From Saururus chinensis (lineage: Eukaryota > Streptophyta > Magnoliopsida > Piperales > Saururaceae): DNA of 64,000 bases. Positions 11,786 to 23,270 of the stretch are shown here, in pieces. The translations under genes and the position numbers were made by a program. The notes beneath the pieces were generated by a model that did not search any database, was not told where the DNA came from, and saw only the letters and a list, made by a program, of their open reading frames with translations. The stretch's first letter is position 1. Each line of letters starts with the position of its first letter. Location: contig CP141141.1 of assembly GCA_035235625.1 (NCBI GenBank), positions 42,369,719 through 42,433,718 of the forward strand. The letters are read 5' to 3'.

Positions 11786-14316
11786 TTAATGGGTGAGCTT
11801 AAAGTAAAGGATTAAGATTATTGCAACAACCAGGACTGCTATAACGGTGCCAATAATCCATTTGTTCTTGCTCATCCTTCTTGACATAGTGGTCAAAATC
11901 CTCTTACTCTTGCCAATGTTGTCATCTACACCATGAAGCTGCACAATTTGGGCAACAATGACTCATCTATAATACTTGATCTTAGAACCAACAAAAGTGC
12001 ATAGAAAGAAACATTACTGTGTTATGTGCATGCAGCAGAGACTGGCGTTGCTGGTGCAAATCTTGAAGAATGGACACGCCAAGTTCCTCTGTCTCCAGCA
12101 TTGTTCTTCTACTATCCTTAATTCTATCACTAGACTGATTCAATCTTTCCGTTGACATCAAAAGTCTTCCTCTTTGATCAGCAGACACCTGCAATAGATA
12201 ATCAGGAAAACTCGGCCAAATATTTCCATCAATGAAAGCACAAGAGCAATTTATGGCTGCAGGTAAAATACAGAGGGAAACAGACGCGCCTATACCAAGT
12301 TGGTCAAGAGAACACATTCATAGTTTAGTTAAAAAACATAAAAAGGTTGTAAAACAATATGTGAAAGAAGCACACGAAGATCTTTCACACGAAGATCTTA
12401 TTTATACACTCTTGCCACCCCAACCAAGTTATTGATAGCCTTCCACTTGTTTAATACTACCATTTGCTTATATCCTTCGTAATGTTTATCATAAAATGTG
12501 CTCTTTCTTTTGCTATGTATCATACAATGGACTATTTACAATCAAATTATTCATGTTACTACATTCTAGTCTGATGCTATGACTCATGACAGTAAAAAAA
12601 AGTAAAATATCATATTTTATATCCAAAAACTACAAGTAGGAAGAAAAATAGTGGCCACATACCATCAATGTATCTTTCATTCCGGATTCCAACAAGTCAT
12701 CTCTTGCCATCTGATTAGCATTAGATGCAGCGAGGTTCTTAACTTCACTCTTTAAATTGTTGAGATCAGATTTATACTCCCTTAATTTAGCGAGAAGCAT
12801 GCCCTTTATATAGGGCTGTAAACTTCTAGCCTCAAGATCCATTTTTCGTATCTACACAAATAAAGGAGATAACAGAAAACATGAATAAAATAAGAAGAAG
12901 GAAATTCAAAGTTCAAATACATGTTACATAAATCATGCAATACCAAAGCCTCAGCATCGTCGATCCCAGATTTTATTTCTGATATTCTCTGCTTCTTCTG
13001 CTCTGCTAAGTTCAAAGTGAAGCAAGTATGCAAAAAATGCTAAGATCAGCTATTTAAAAATGGTAAAAACAGCAACATTAGAATACAAAAAACATGTGCT
13101 AAAAAAGTATAGTAGAGAAGAATAAAAATAAGCACTCCAAATCGACAATGGAAGTTGAGACACACAGAATCAGAAGAACAAAACAAGGGCACCTCGTACT
13201 TTTTCAACAAGTGTGAAGCTACTGTAATAATTTTAGCGCACCAAACACAAACAAAATTGTAACTGTGTCACCCTGATCTGATGGCTCCTTCAGTTCTCTA
13301 CAACATGCTAATTATTATCACCAGCATTATTGGCATTCTCATCAATTACTCATCTCAGTTAATATCCACTGCCAAAATCATGTTTACAATCTGCTTTTAT
13401 TTCCAAATTCCTTTGATCACAACTTTATTCATTAACTTTCTACTTCCGCCGAAGAAAACATAAGATACGGTGAATATAAACAATTATCGAAAAACCACAA
13501 GAAATAAAAAATAATAATAATAGAGATCCATGCACATTATATTTAAAACAGGAAAATGACCCCTTCAAGGATTTAGGAGATCATTTGAAAACCCCTTTTC
13601 TGAGGATTGACAATAGTTCTCGAAAGGTGGGACAACATTTGGGCTTGAAATGGGGCCCAGCAAATTTGGTTCCATTTCAACAAGCTGGTCTGCTCAATCT
13701 GATCAGATAAAAATTTCAGACCTTTTAAGTTCAAATCCATGGACGACTTTTACATGATCAAATGGATGGGTCCCACTTGGTGGAATATGACCAGATTTAT
13801 TAGGCCTCCATTTTTGAAAGCCCATTTTTTATCCCACTCAGTTTTACAATCATGGGACCAGTATGAGCCTAGATGAATGGGGTCTACAAATAATCCCTAT
13901 GCAAGCACTTACAGGGTCATCGTCCATGTAATAAAGTTGAGGCGAGGCAATGCAAAAACACCTCAAAATTGTTAGTACAAGGCATAAAAGGTATATGCCT
14001 CATCAACTGAGGAACTCAAAACACATATGTTTTAGGCATGAGGTGCACCCATTAAAAGTCAGGCATGCCTTGAGTATAGAGGCACTAACTTATATACAAT
14101 GAAGCTTATATAGAAAAAATGCATTATTATTTACTTTTTCAAGGCAAGACACTGCCTCACACTTTTTAAAAAGCTTGCATGTAAGGTAGAAAGCAAAAAA
14201 TGGGGATGTCTGCAAATCTTACCCCCACTCAGATCAGCAGCTGCAGCACATTTTCGAGATAAATTTAGAGAAAGTTCACAATATTGGCGCTCATATCCTT
14301 CATATACTTCACTCAT
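11786..14316 (-). CDS. VTI1-type v-SNARE (Qb-SNARE), 5 exons
   Basis: Coding exons, in transcript order, are 14316-14223, 13002-12944, 12851-12663, 12188-12018 and 11938-11786. All are GT-AG, all joins are in frame, and the product is 221 residues, the size of Arabidopsis VTI12/VTI13. It starts MSEVYEGYERQYCELS and has the three-helix N-terminal domain (about 1-95, with KISEIKSG-like and DLEARSLQP segments). The SNARE motif (about 125-190) includes ETEELGVSILQDLHQQRQSL, with the central-layer glutamine inside LHQQRQ. A C-terminal anchor, WIIGTVIAVLVVAIILILYF (about 198-217), ends in KLTH. VTI1 proteins pair with syntaxins for Golgi/TGN-to-prevacuole and vacuolar fusion. For exon 2 I chose the acceptor giving SGEQKKQ, which matches the family better than the alternative SGAEQ. 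Intron 1 holds a probable MITE. Confidence 0.95.
13556..13926. mobile_element. Probable hAT-like MITE in VTI1 intron 1
   Basis: The stretch starts atgaccccttcaagg and ends acttacagggtcat. The outer 45 bp of both ends can be paired (atgaccc; gatcatttgaaaacccc versus gattatttgtagacccc). The interior is rich in gggtccca/tgggacc words and non-coding. Family assignment is tentative. Confidence 0.4.
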
Positions 14317-14927
14317 TGTGTCTACCAACTGTTAACAGTTATCCAACCTGCATGCAAAAGGAATTAATTGGGATTCAGCAAGGCCCCATAGACAACCAAA
14401 ATCCAAGCTTTGTGAAGATATTCATCAGAGTATGGGGTGGAAATCAATTTCCATTTCTCAGTAGTAAAAGTTAATTCCCTATCAAGTACTCAACCATATA
14501 TCTCTGGAAAAATAGGACTCGGAGCTTCTGGTCTAAATCTACATCCGATGCCACCCTTTACCCAAAAAGGATGAGCAGGTCATCTAGTGATATAAATACA
14601 AATATATATGTTTCTGAGTCAAGTTATCACTCAGAATGATGCATTTGCAAGTGATCAAGAGAACGATCTACACGAAAACCAACTCATGGACATATACCTG
14701 CTACTCAAGAGGGTTCAATGATATGCAAAACACTGATAAGATATCCCTGAACAAGGGGACGACGATTAAATGTACAGAACAAGTTAAAAATCAGAAGCAA
14801 ATTACAGAAATGCTCGAAACCCGTTCACAAATTCTTGACATCATAAGAAGAAACAGACAAACTTTTCGCATATAATCCCAAATACTTAAAGATATACTGC
14901 CAACCCCCCGCCCCAACAAATATTATG

Positions 14928-14930
<3 letters not shown>

Positions 14931-15001
<71 letters not shown>
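14931..15001. repeat. (AT)n microsatellite, about 35 units
   Basis: An uninterrupted alternation of a and t over about 71 bases between ttatgaca and taaacaaaac. It lies in the 5' flank or 5' UTR intron of the VTI1 gene. Confidence 0.98.
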
Positions 15002-15004
<3 letters not shown>

Positions 15005-15329
15005 CAAAACCCAACTCAAATTTTATGCAACCAACGAACCCGAATCATCTCATGCTAGACTACCCATAATCCGATTGTTTACTGCTCAAATTCATGCCAT
15101 ATTAAACGAAGAAAAACTCGGAACCCAATTTCCATAAAAGCAAACCAATGCTATAGATATCAAAATTACTAGTAACAACAACATGACCTGTCACACCAAC
15201 GAATTTTGAGTATGAACTCAGGAGTTGGCTCCAACGATCAAAGTTGACAATCAGAGGGGAATGAGAGGAGCCCCCGATCTCCGATTGCCTCGCTCGCCTG
15301 CGTCGGAGAGAGTCCTTATTCAGTTCAGA

Positions 15330-15470
15330 CAAGCCCGGAGCATTTATTTTCGTAGTTCTACGCTCTGGGCTTCAGCTTAAGGCCCATTTACTTAAAAAAA
15401 ATAAGTTTTGAGGCCCATGATAAATTTCTTTTGCTGTTGGAGCCTTTTATTATTCCCACGTTTTCCGGCC
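15330..15470. promoter_or_regulatory. Divergent promoter between VTI1 (-) and FAR1-related gene (+)
   Basis: Two GGCCCAT motifs sit 30 bp apart (15381-15387 and 15412-15418), with TGGGCTTC near 15367. The text on the left (15230-15330, minus sense) looks like a GC-richer 5' UTR leading toward VTI1. The text on the right (15440-15560) is a GC-rich leader toward the FAR1-related gene. GGCCCA-type site II motifs are known in plant bidirectional housekeeping promoters. Transcription starts were not seen directly. Confidence 0.45.
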
Positions 15471-16523
15471 AGGAGTCCATCCTGGAGCCCGCCGCTGGCC
15501 GCTGCCCGGGGAGGCGACGCCAAAGTTCTCGCCTTTCGCGTGCACATGATTCTCCATCTGGTATTGTCTAGTTACGTTCTGTTCTCTTCTCGCCCTCATA
15601 TGTGTAGTGCATCATCTCACTCTCACCGTCGACTCATGACTTGCTTTTGATTCGCGGCGATTAAGTTTCGAAATTGCATAGTTCCAGCTACGGTTGGCTA
15701 TGGCACCGGTTAAATTGGATTATACAAGGTTTTCAATCTTGGCATTTGAGTCGTTTAACGTCCGATTAGATTTCACTATGGCCAAAAAAAGTTGCTTCTT
15801 TAGAAAAGCCTTTGTCTTTGCTTGTGTTTTCCTTATGCAACCGATTGAGTTTAGTTTGGTCATCCTCACTAGACAGCTGGAGGAGTTCTGGGTGTTATTT
15901 TTTTGTCTCAAGGTATGGGGGATAAGAGAGTTGGTAAGCCCATTTTTTGATGGATTAGTCAAGGCCAATGATTTACACCTCATTTATGATTCTATATAAT
16001 TCAGTTACCTGTATGTGGCCCAAGGTTTCTGTTGATGGAATAGTCGTGCTTGGCCACCTTTCAATTATGTTTTTCCACCCATAAAGTTAGATAGCATGAG
16101 GCAATATTGTAACACTGGGAGAAAAAGCTGAAAGAACTGCGCTTAGAAATCTATCTTTTTGGAGATGCAGGCTTCATTCATAACTATTTGCCCCGCCCAA
16201 ATTGCAACATCCAAGTAAACGAGGCTCTTTTTCCCGAGTTTATATGGAACAAATGTGGATGGTCCTGTAACTATTCGCGCATCATAAAGAATTATGATTT
16301 AGAGAAACAGTTTGCTCACTTATGTAGTTTTCTCTCTGATTTAGGTTAATTTATGTCCGTGCTGCTGCTGTGGTTTATGCATTCGGTGCCTCGGTATTGT
16401 TTGGTAACAGTTTCTTCCAGTGAGTTTGACTTCAGTATTTATCCTTATCTAAAGATGCAACTCCCTTTTTTTTTTTAAAAGAAAAAATGATGTTAACTGT
16501 ATGTTATTGTAGTGGATGTGAAA

Positions 16524-19296
16524 ATGAATTGTTCCTCGCCTGCACCGGATGCAAACGAGTCTAGTCCTGCTTCCGTCAGGTACAAATCTTGTTGCATCAG
16601 TTCCCAGCAATTATCACATAAATCTTGACCTTTTTGTATACGTATGAAGGTCATCTGACTTTGAAGACTCTAGTGATCCACATGCTGAAGACACAACAAC
16701 AGCCACTGCAGTACCAAATACTAATGTGCAAGATCATAGGCTGGAACCTGATTCGGGAGAGCATAAAGTTGATGGAGATAAACCTCCTGAAAGGATTGAT
16801 TTGAATGTGGATGGTAAAGAGCGGGAGATAGAAAGTTGGATACCGCAGATTGGCATGGATTTCAAATCTGAAGGAGAAGCATATGATTTCTATAACAGAT
16901 ATGGTGGAATTTTGGGCTTCAGTGTCCGAAAACACAGAACACGTAAAGCTCCACGTGGAAAGGAAGTCTATTATAGAGCTTTTTGTTGCTCAAAGCAAGG
17001 CTTGAAACGAACAGGTAAGCAGCATGATGATGTCAGGTTTCCCCGCAGGGAAACGAGGACAGGATGCCAGGCATTCATGGCAGTTAAGAAGTACAAATCT
17101 GGAATATGGCTTGTTGTCCAATTAGTGAAAGAGCACAATCATGAGTTCACAAAGCTACTCCAAACCCACATGTTAAGGTCTCAGAAGAAATTGAATGAAA
17201 ATCGGGATACAGAAAATGACGTAGGTCAGTCAGGAATACGGCATAGCTTTGGAGTCATTCCTGGTGATCGTGTGAACTTTGTCCATTCTGCATTTAGGAA
17301 GGCACTCGAGAATGGAGATGCTGCTGCAATTTTGGAATATCTACGAATGAAGCGGGCTGAAGATCCCTCATTTACCTCTGAGATGCAATATGATGAAGAT
17401 TGCAAAATTACAAACATTTTCTGGGCTGATGCAAGGTCAATAACAGATTATTATTACTTTGGTGATGTGGTATGCTTTGATACTACATGCAAAATAAATA
17501 AGAAAGGTCGACCATTTGGAGTATTTACAGGCATTAATCACCACAAGGAAACTGTCATATTTGGTGCGGTTCTACTTTATGATGAAACGGTTCCAAGCTT
17601 TGAGTGGTTATTCACGACCTTTACAAAAGCAATGGGTGGGAAAATACCAAAAACAATTCTCACTGATAAAGACAAGGTAATGACCAGTGCAATTGCTTCA
17701 GTCTTGCCAAACACATATCATCGTATATGTGTATGGCACATATACCAAAATGCTTTACAACATCTTGGACATGTTTTTGCTCGAGTAATAAATGGTAAGA
17801 AACCATTTGGTCATGATTTTGGGAAATGTGTATACAATTATGAAGAGGAAGAGGAGTTTCTTACTGCATGGCAGAATATGCTTGATAAATATGACCTCAG
17901 ACAAAATTCTTGGTTGAACGAAATATTTGAGGAAAGAATGAAATGGGCTGTTGCGTATGGGCGACATTCATTTTATGGTGACATGAAATCAGCACAGCAG
18001 CATGAGAAGTTGAATCGTAGCTTAAAAGGCTCCTTAGAATCGGAGCAAAGTTTAATGCAATTTTTTGAGCATCTTGAAAAGGTATTGTCAGATCAACGCT
18101 ACAATGAACTACGTGCTGATTTTAAAGCAAACCAAAGTCATCCAAAGCTTTCGGTGCCTTCACCCGTCTTAGAGCAAGCATCAAAGGTTTACACACCTGC
18201 CGCATTTAGGGCTTTCCAAGAAGAGTATGTGCACATCTACAACTACCGTGTTGTTGAAAGTTCTGATGGTGAATCAATAAAAAGTTTAAAAGTTAGAGCG
18301 ATCCATGAGAAGCATCAGGATCACATAGTCAAGTTCGACCCTTCTACAAAACTTGTAGAATGCAGTTGCAAGAAATTAGAATTTGAGGGTTTCTTGTGTA
18401 GACATGTATTCACAGTTTTTTACCATGAGGGTATCCTAGAGCTGCCATCTCAATACATAATGCAGAGGTGGATGAAAGATGCGAAGGTTGGAAGTGTACT
18501 GGATTTGCATGGTTGTGCTGCACAACTTGATCCTGATGTAGAGAAAGCAAGGCGTAAGAATGAGTTGTTTGCCGCCTTTCGGAAAGTGTCTGTAGAAGCT
18601 GTGGAATATGAAGAATCTTATAAAGTCGCTCTGGCCTATATAGACAGGATGTTGCAGGATGTAAGACGATGTAAATATAGATTGGATTCCCAAATGCTTG
18701 AGGGCAGTACCTCACAAGACAATTTAGATTCGGCAGATAAAGCAACATCCCCACCTGCGGAAGGAATTAAAAGAAAAAAGCATCGGATTACGAGTGGTCC
18801 TGAGAAGGGAGTAAAGAAAAATGGCCCACGAAATCAGTTATCACATAAAGAGAAAGATATTCCTTGTGATGGAAACTACTCTTTTATTACTTCTGAAGCT
18901 CATCCGCCATGTAGTATGGTCACACAGGTAACAATTTAACTAGGTGCTATGTAATTTTTTCTGTAGTTATTTCATTACTATATAATAATTCTTTTTTCTA
19001 CTTACTACGACATTGTAGCAAGTTGCGTCTTTAGAGGCCAATTCTTCAAGTCTCCCAATGCAAGATTTTCAATTGATTCACGGCATTTACCCAACATCCA
19101 ACCAACGTTCTAATGCAAGCACTTGCCAATATAGCACTTCTCCTCAGTTACAATTGGTAAGTCGTTTGATTGTTTTTAATTTTTATGACAAGTCAGTGTA
19201 GAATCCTCCAAGATGACAACTGAATATAATGTGCAGGAACATCAAATTCCAAGTTTGTATCGGGAATCTGTTTGTGGCAGCTCTCAGTTTAGGTAG
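16524..19296 (+). CDS. FAR1-related sequence (FRS) transcription factor, domesticated MULE transposase
   Basis: Exons are 16524-16579, 16650-18927, 19019-19156 and 19237-19296. GT-AG joins are in frame and give 843 residues. The order is: acidic/Ser-rich start; FAR1 zinc-binding DNA-recognition domain (about 95-185, with AFCCSKQG, TRTGCQAF and KEHNHEF supplying the C-C-H-H type ligands); MULE transposase core (about 290-390; FDTTCKINKKGRPFG with Asp about 296 and LTDKDKVM with Asp about 358); SWIM zinc finger (about 588-606, CSCKKLEFEGFLCRHVF); basic tail with IKRKKHR as likely nuclear signal. FHY3/FAR1 relatives are transcription factors derived from Mutator-like transposases. They act in light signalling and other nuclear roles; which subgroup this belongs to I cannot say. 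No terminal inverted repeats flank it, as expected for a host gene. The start at 16524 is the first ATG in frame; the upstream atg at 16516 is followed at once by tga. Confidence 0.93.
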
Positions 19297-19299
19297 TGT

Positions 19300-20690
19300 G
19301 AGCAAGCATTATACACAATATACTATCATCTTACAGCATTTTAGTAATTTGCTTAGAATATGTAGTGAAACAGCCGCATTCCATATAAAGTAGCTCACAG
19401 CATGATAACGGTGAAATTTGTTGACAAGCTATCTACATATGTGTTTATTAGTTGTAAAGTTTGTTATCTTTTTCACAGTTGATATGTGTTCATTATTTAT
19501 AAGCAATACTGTATGATCTTAGGTCAAGATGATGAGTGCTATGCAAGCAGAACCGACATCTTCAGTGGATAATTAGATATATGTTGTTTTTCTTTCAGCT
19601 ACTAACAGGCATCTTTCTTTCATGGATTCTTAATATATTTCAATTTGTAATTATGGTTGATGAAGCTATGACATGTTGGATCAAAGCGCAATAATTCTCA
19701 TATTGACCAAAACAATAGTTTCAAAACTGTTCCAGATTTTAGGAGTGATAATTCTCTTTTTAGGAACTGATAATAAGAAAATTGAACTCATGCAATATAT
19801 TTGCTGCTTAAAATTAAATTGGCTGTTTTAAAAAGTGTTACATGTATGAGCTGTTGATGAGGGGAATTATCTTTTGTCTTTTCTTTTTGGTAACTTGTTT
19901 CTGTCTGGCTGTCAACATATATTGAACATTTTGGTTTTACTTGTCATAATGCTAGATAGACTCTGTACATGTTTATACTTAAAATTTCACCATTTATTAC
20001 ATATGGTCAGGAAATCGCACATGTTTGTTTTTTTATTTTTGGGTACAAACCTCGTATATGATTGTGAATCAAATGTATCATATACTCTTTTCCGGTAGCT
20101 GTCAACAGAATCACCACCCGAGTACAGGCGTTGGGTGGAAAGAGAACTATGTTGGAATTGTGCTTGCCGAATATTATGACAAAGGCCTCTCAAGAGCACT
20201 GCTCGAGACTGTTATTAGGTCTATATTCCACAACATGACATCAAATAGTTTGCTATACCCGTGCTCAAGGAAATAATTGTATAAATGGTTAAAATGAAAC
20301 AACCATTAGAGGGAGCAAATCGTCAAATCTAGTACCATTATAGTGCCTTAGTGCATTGATGTTTCACCGAAGAGAAAGAGGCCATTAGCTCTAGTTCCAT
20401 TCTCTTGTTTATGGGCAATTGCCAAACTTCTGTAGGCTATATTGATTTTTTTTTAATATTAGGATCTATTGAAGTTGGTACCTGAGGATTTATGTCGCAA
20501 ACCAGCATATAAGGGTTACTTGTATAATGTATTGATGTATACGCCGTAGATCCCTTTTAATTATATATTTCCAGCGGCAAGGTGCTGTTTCTCGATTGTC
20601 CGTAGTGTACTTGAAAGGAGAGTAATTAGAAAAGCGTTTCATTCCATGCGGAAGGCTAATTTTTAAACTGCCCGTTTAGTAGATCTTACG
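19300..20690 (+). other. 3' flank of FAR1-related gene; possible alternative 3' exon near 20096
   Basis: No domain is recognised. A 20096-20276 stretch has more even base composition than its surroundings and follows a pyrimidine-rich run ending in tccggtag, so it may be a spliced 3' UTR exon of the FAR1-related transcript. Nothing else is supportable. Confidence 0.3.
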
Positions 20691-20699
20691 GATGCTATA

Positions 20700-21020
20700 A
20701 TGAATAAAATTTACTAGATAATAGAGTAGTTCATAAGCAATCAATGAAACTGCGGAGGACAATCAATACAAGCTCTGGGCATAACACCACCTGTGATACA
20801 TAGCAACCACAATGACCCAATGTAACCATGAAAACAAATGCAAACTCTTTATTGCACCACCACCGGGGTAACATGCAGACTGACAGGATCTAGGTAAAAG
20901 GGGGCTTCGCATGTGTTCTCGCAATTAAGGCTGATGAATAACCAGAAACTAATCAATATAGAAAGGGAGTGGGATGGATAAATAAGAAGGATTTCTTATT
21001 GTGGTGTGGGCAGTGGGATC
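20700..21020 (-). other. 3' UTR/flank of PELPK gene 1, shared with genes 2 and 3
   Basis: Words such as atacatagcaaccacaatga, attgcaccac and gactgacagga appear in the same order at about 24330-24450 and 31710-31805, downstream of the second and third PELPK genes. These are conserved 3' flanks of a tandem gene family. Confidence 0.7.
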
Positions 21021-21395
21021 TTACTGCTTTGGCAAATCAGGTTTAGGCAGCTCGGGAAGTATGGGCTTTGGCAACTCGGGTTTGGGGAAATTGGGCTTTG
21101 GCAGCTCAGGTTTTGGCAGTTCGGGCTTCGGTAGTTCTACTACCTTTGGCAGTTCAGGTTTTGGAATCTCTGGCTTTGGCAACTCGGGGATTATCGGCAG
21201 CTCGGGCTTGGGGAAGTCGAACTTTGGTAATTCGGGCTTTGGCAACTCAGGGAGCTTCGGTACTTCGAACTTTGGAAATTCAGGCTTTGGCAACTCAGGC
21301 AACTCGAGAAGGCGGCGAGCGCCGAAGCTGCCATCCATGATGGACAGAGAGACGGCAATGAGGAAGCATAAGAGCAAAGATTGTCGAGAAGACAT
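21021..21395 (-). CDS. PELPK-type proline-rich cell-wall protein, copy 1
   Basis: A single exon of 124 residues. The start at 21395 is chosen because MSSRQSLLLCFLIAVSLSI begins a clean signal peptide, ending near GSFGARRLL; the longer frame upstream is 5' UTR. The mature part is almost only Pro, Glu, Leu, Lys and Phe in units PELPKPE, PEFPKFE and PKLPELPKPE, a degenerate five-to-seven residue repeat. This is the architecture of Arabidopsis PELPK1, a secreted wall-associated protein linked to germination and growth. TATA box: 21501-21492 (minus sense CTATAAAAGG), about 100 bp before the ATG. It is the shortest of the three tandem copies and keeps several non-canonical units (VVELPK, PNFPKPE), suggesting divergence or less homogenisation. 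A Gly/Ser-rich antisense open frame is a by-product of the repeat. Confidence 0.9.
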   Translation of the reverse strand: MSSRQSLLLCFLIAVSLSIMDGSFGARRLLELPELPKPEFPKFEVPKLPELPKPELPKFDFPKPELPIIPELPKPEIPKPELPKVVELPKPELPKPELPKPNFPKPELPKPILPELPKPDLPKQ

Positions 21396-21491
21396 GTTTG
21401 AATGGACGAGATTTAGCTGGGCCGGTGAAGCTGAAGGACTGCCAGTGGTATGAAATGCTATTTGGTTGATTGGAGGTGCTCGATGTGGTTT

Positions 21492-21501
21492 CCTTTTATA
21501 G
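21492..21501 (-). promoter_or_regulatory. TATA box of PELPK copy 1
   Basis: Minus-strand CTATAAAAGG about 97 bp upstream of the chosen ATG. The same word at the same spacing precedes copies 2 and 3. Confidence 0.75.
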
Positions 21502-21659
21502 ACGGATGGTAATGCATGAAGGAGTACGTTGGGCAAACTAGAAGCTGATGACTTTAAAGAGTTGGTTGGTTGATGGGCGCTTTCTTTCCCGTTGTTCGAA
21601 GAAATATGAGGTTGGTTGAAACGTGTTAGCCACAGGAAGCCATAAAGAAAATTGATTAT

Positions 21660-23228
21660 TGGTTAGTTCAACTTCCCTATATCAGATATCCAAGTTTTGT
21701 ACCATAGGAATTAACGTAATTACAGTTAAAAGTATTAGTCAATAGAGTGCATGTGGGTAAACTCATCTATACTCGAACTTTAATTAGTAGTTAGCGCAGC
21801 CATTAAGTCTGTAAAGTAGCCTACCTCCACCTGATGGTCAATAACATTAAGTTGGTTTGGCACTTATGCATGTCGTTTTTCTTGTTTTGTTGAACAAACT
21901 AAGGGAAGGAATGGAAATAATGGAAAATGGCGACTTTTATGTTGCTAATGAGGTCATAATTAAGGAGGAGACCATGTGAAGGGAGGGCACTGCACTAAAC
22001 TCAAGACTTTCTTTTAACCACGCCATCCATTTTGATGAGTATATGGCTATAACCATGTTCATTTTATTACATATATTGCATCTTCTACAATCTATATAAC
22101 AGGAACTAATATCTGTTTCGGTATAGCTAGTTTTTTTAACATAGCATAAATGACACAAATTTGTTGGCTGTTGTACCTACGTATACATGTGTATGTTGTT
22201 GGGAGGGTGGGGGTGTTAACATACACGCATAATGCATATGAATATAGGGAAAAGGTTGTTTCAGTTACAGCTCATACCACCTTTCCTAAGTTTTTATGAA
22301 TATGGGGGTTATTATGGCACCGAAGTATTAATTGATGCTAGGGTTGTAAAATGGAATTTTTAAACAATTACATTTGTTCATTTGCGTATTTATTCGTGCT
22401 TTTGTCCAGCCCCTAGGATTGTTAGATTGGGATGGCACTCATTTGTCTTGTTTAGTAAGGTTTTGTCAAACTTGAACCACTTACTAGATATAGAAATCCA
22501 AACCTCACTTGGCCTGAATATTTCAAAGAACCAGTCTATTTTCCCTTAAGATATACTCAAAGCCCCCCATTCTTTTTACACCTCAATAAAAGTTGAAAAA
22601 ATATTTATGCATATCCCTCTCCACCCATTAATATTTTATACTCAAAATCTATTCCTTATAGCATTGGCTGCACCAGTTTCCAACATTAGTGACACAGTTT
22701 TAGGCGCCTCGGCAGACATATTGATAATATGAAATAATTTTGCACACTTCAAGTAAATAGCTCGCCTAGAGTAAAATTTACAGCAAAAAAATTAGAATCA
22801 TGCATATAGAAAAAACAAAGTTGAGGCGTCGCCTGGAGAACGTGATAACGAAACCGTCATGAAGTATTGGGCCTGAAGAAATCCAATTTTAAATGCCCCA
22901 CCACCACAACTGTATCTTTGCCTTGATCCCGCCGGTAAGGCTCCCTCTCCGCTGCCTTGAATCCTCTGTCATTTGGGTGCCTGCCTGGTTTCTTTAGATA
23001 CCCAGATCACAGAATTTTTGTAGGTTGTTTAGATTTACCCATATTGATTTATTTGGTTGGCTCAAGTCGGCAACTTGGATCCAGACTGCCAAGTTGTGAT
23101 CTTGTGTCTTTTTGGCTTTTGCTTTACTCCTTTCATCAATGAGAAGTCTGAGTTTGTGTAATGTTCATTATCCGGGTATCTCTTTTGGTTGCTGGTGTTT
23201 TTACTTCTGTGTTGACATGTCTTCTTGG
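21660..23228. other. Intergenic between PELPK copies 1 and 2
   Basis: No coding signal. AT-rich with mixed segments; 22640-22880 has short GC-richer patches but nothing nameable. Confidence 0.5.
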
Positions 23229-23270
23229 AAGCTCAGGTACTTTGGGCAATTTGGGTTTAGGAAGCTCGCA
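23229..23270 (-). pseudogene. Orphan 42-bp fragment of a PELPK repeat
   Basis: gaagctcaggtactttgggc and its continuation match a stretch of copy 2 (about 24591-24632) with one or two differences. There is no PELPK sequence on either side, so this is an isolated scrap at the edge of the duplicated block. Confidence 0.8.

Noticed and set aside
14825-15137. Ile/Tyr repeat open frames on both strands
   Set aside because: Pure translation of the (AT)n microsatellite.
16726-16728. GTG at 16726 as the start of the FAR1-related protein
   Set aside because: The frame stays open upstream and joins in frame to an exon with a proper ATG at 16524.
21001-21453. Gly/Ser/Phe-rich plus-strand open frame opposite PELPK copy 1 (likewise 24469-25026 and 31987-32622)
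   Set aside because: It is the complement of the Pro/Glu/Leu/Lys codon repeat. It has no signal peptide, and the promoter, TATA and 3' UTR evidence all favour the minus strand.
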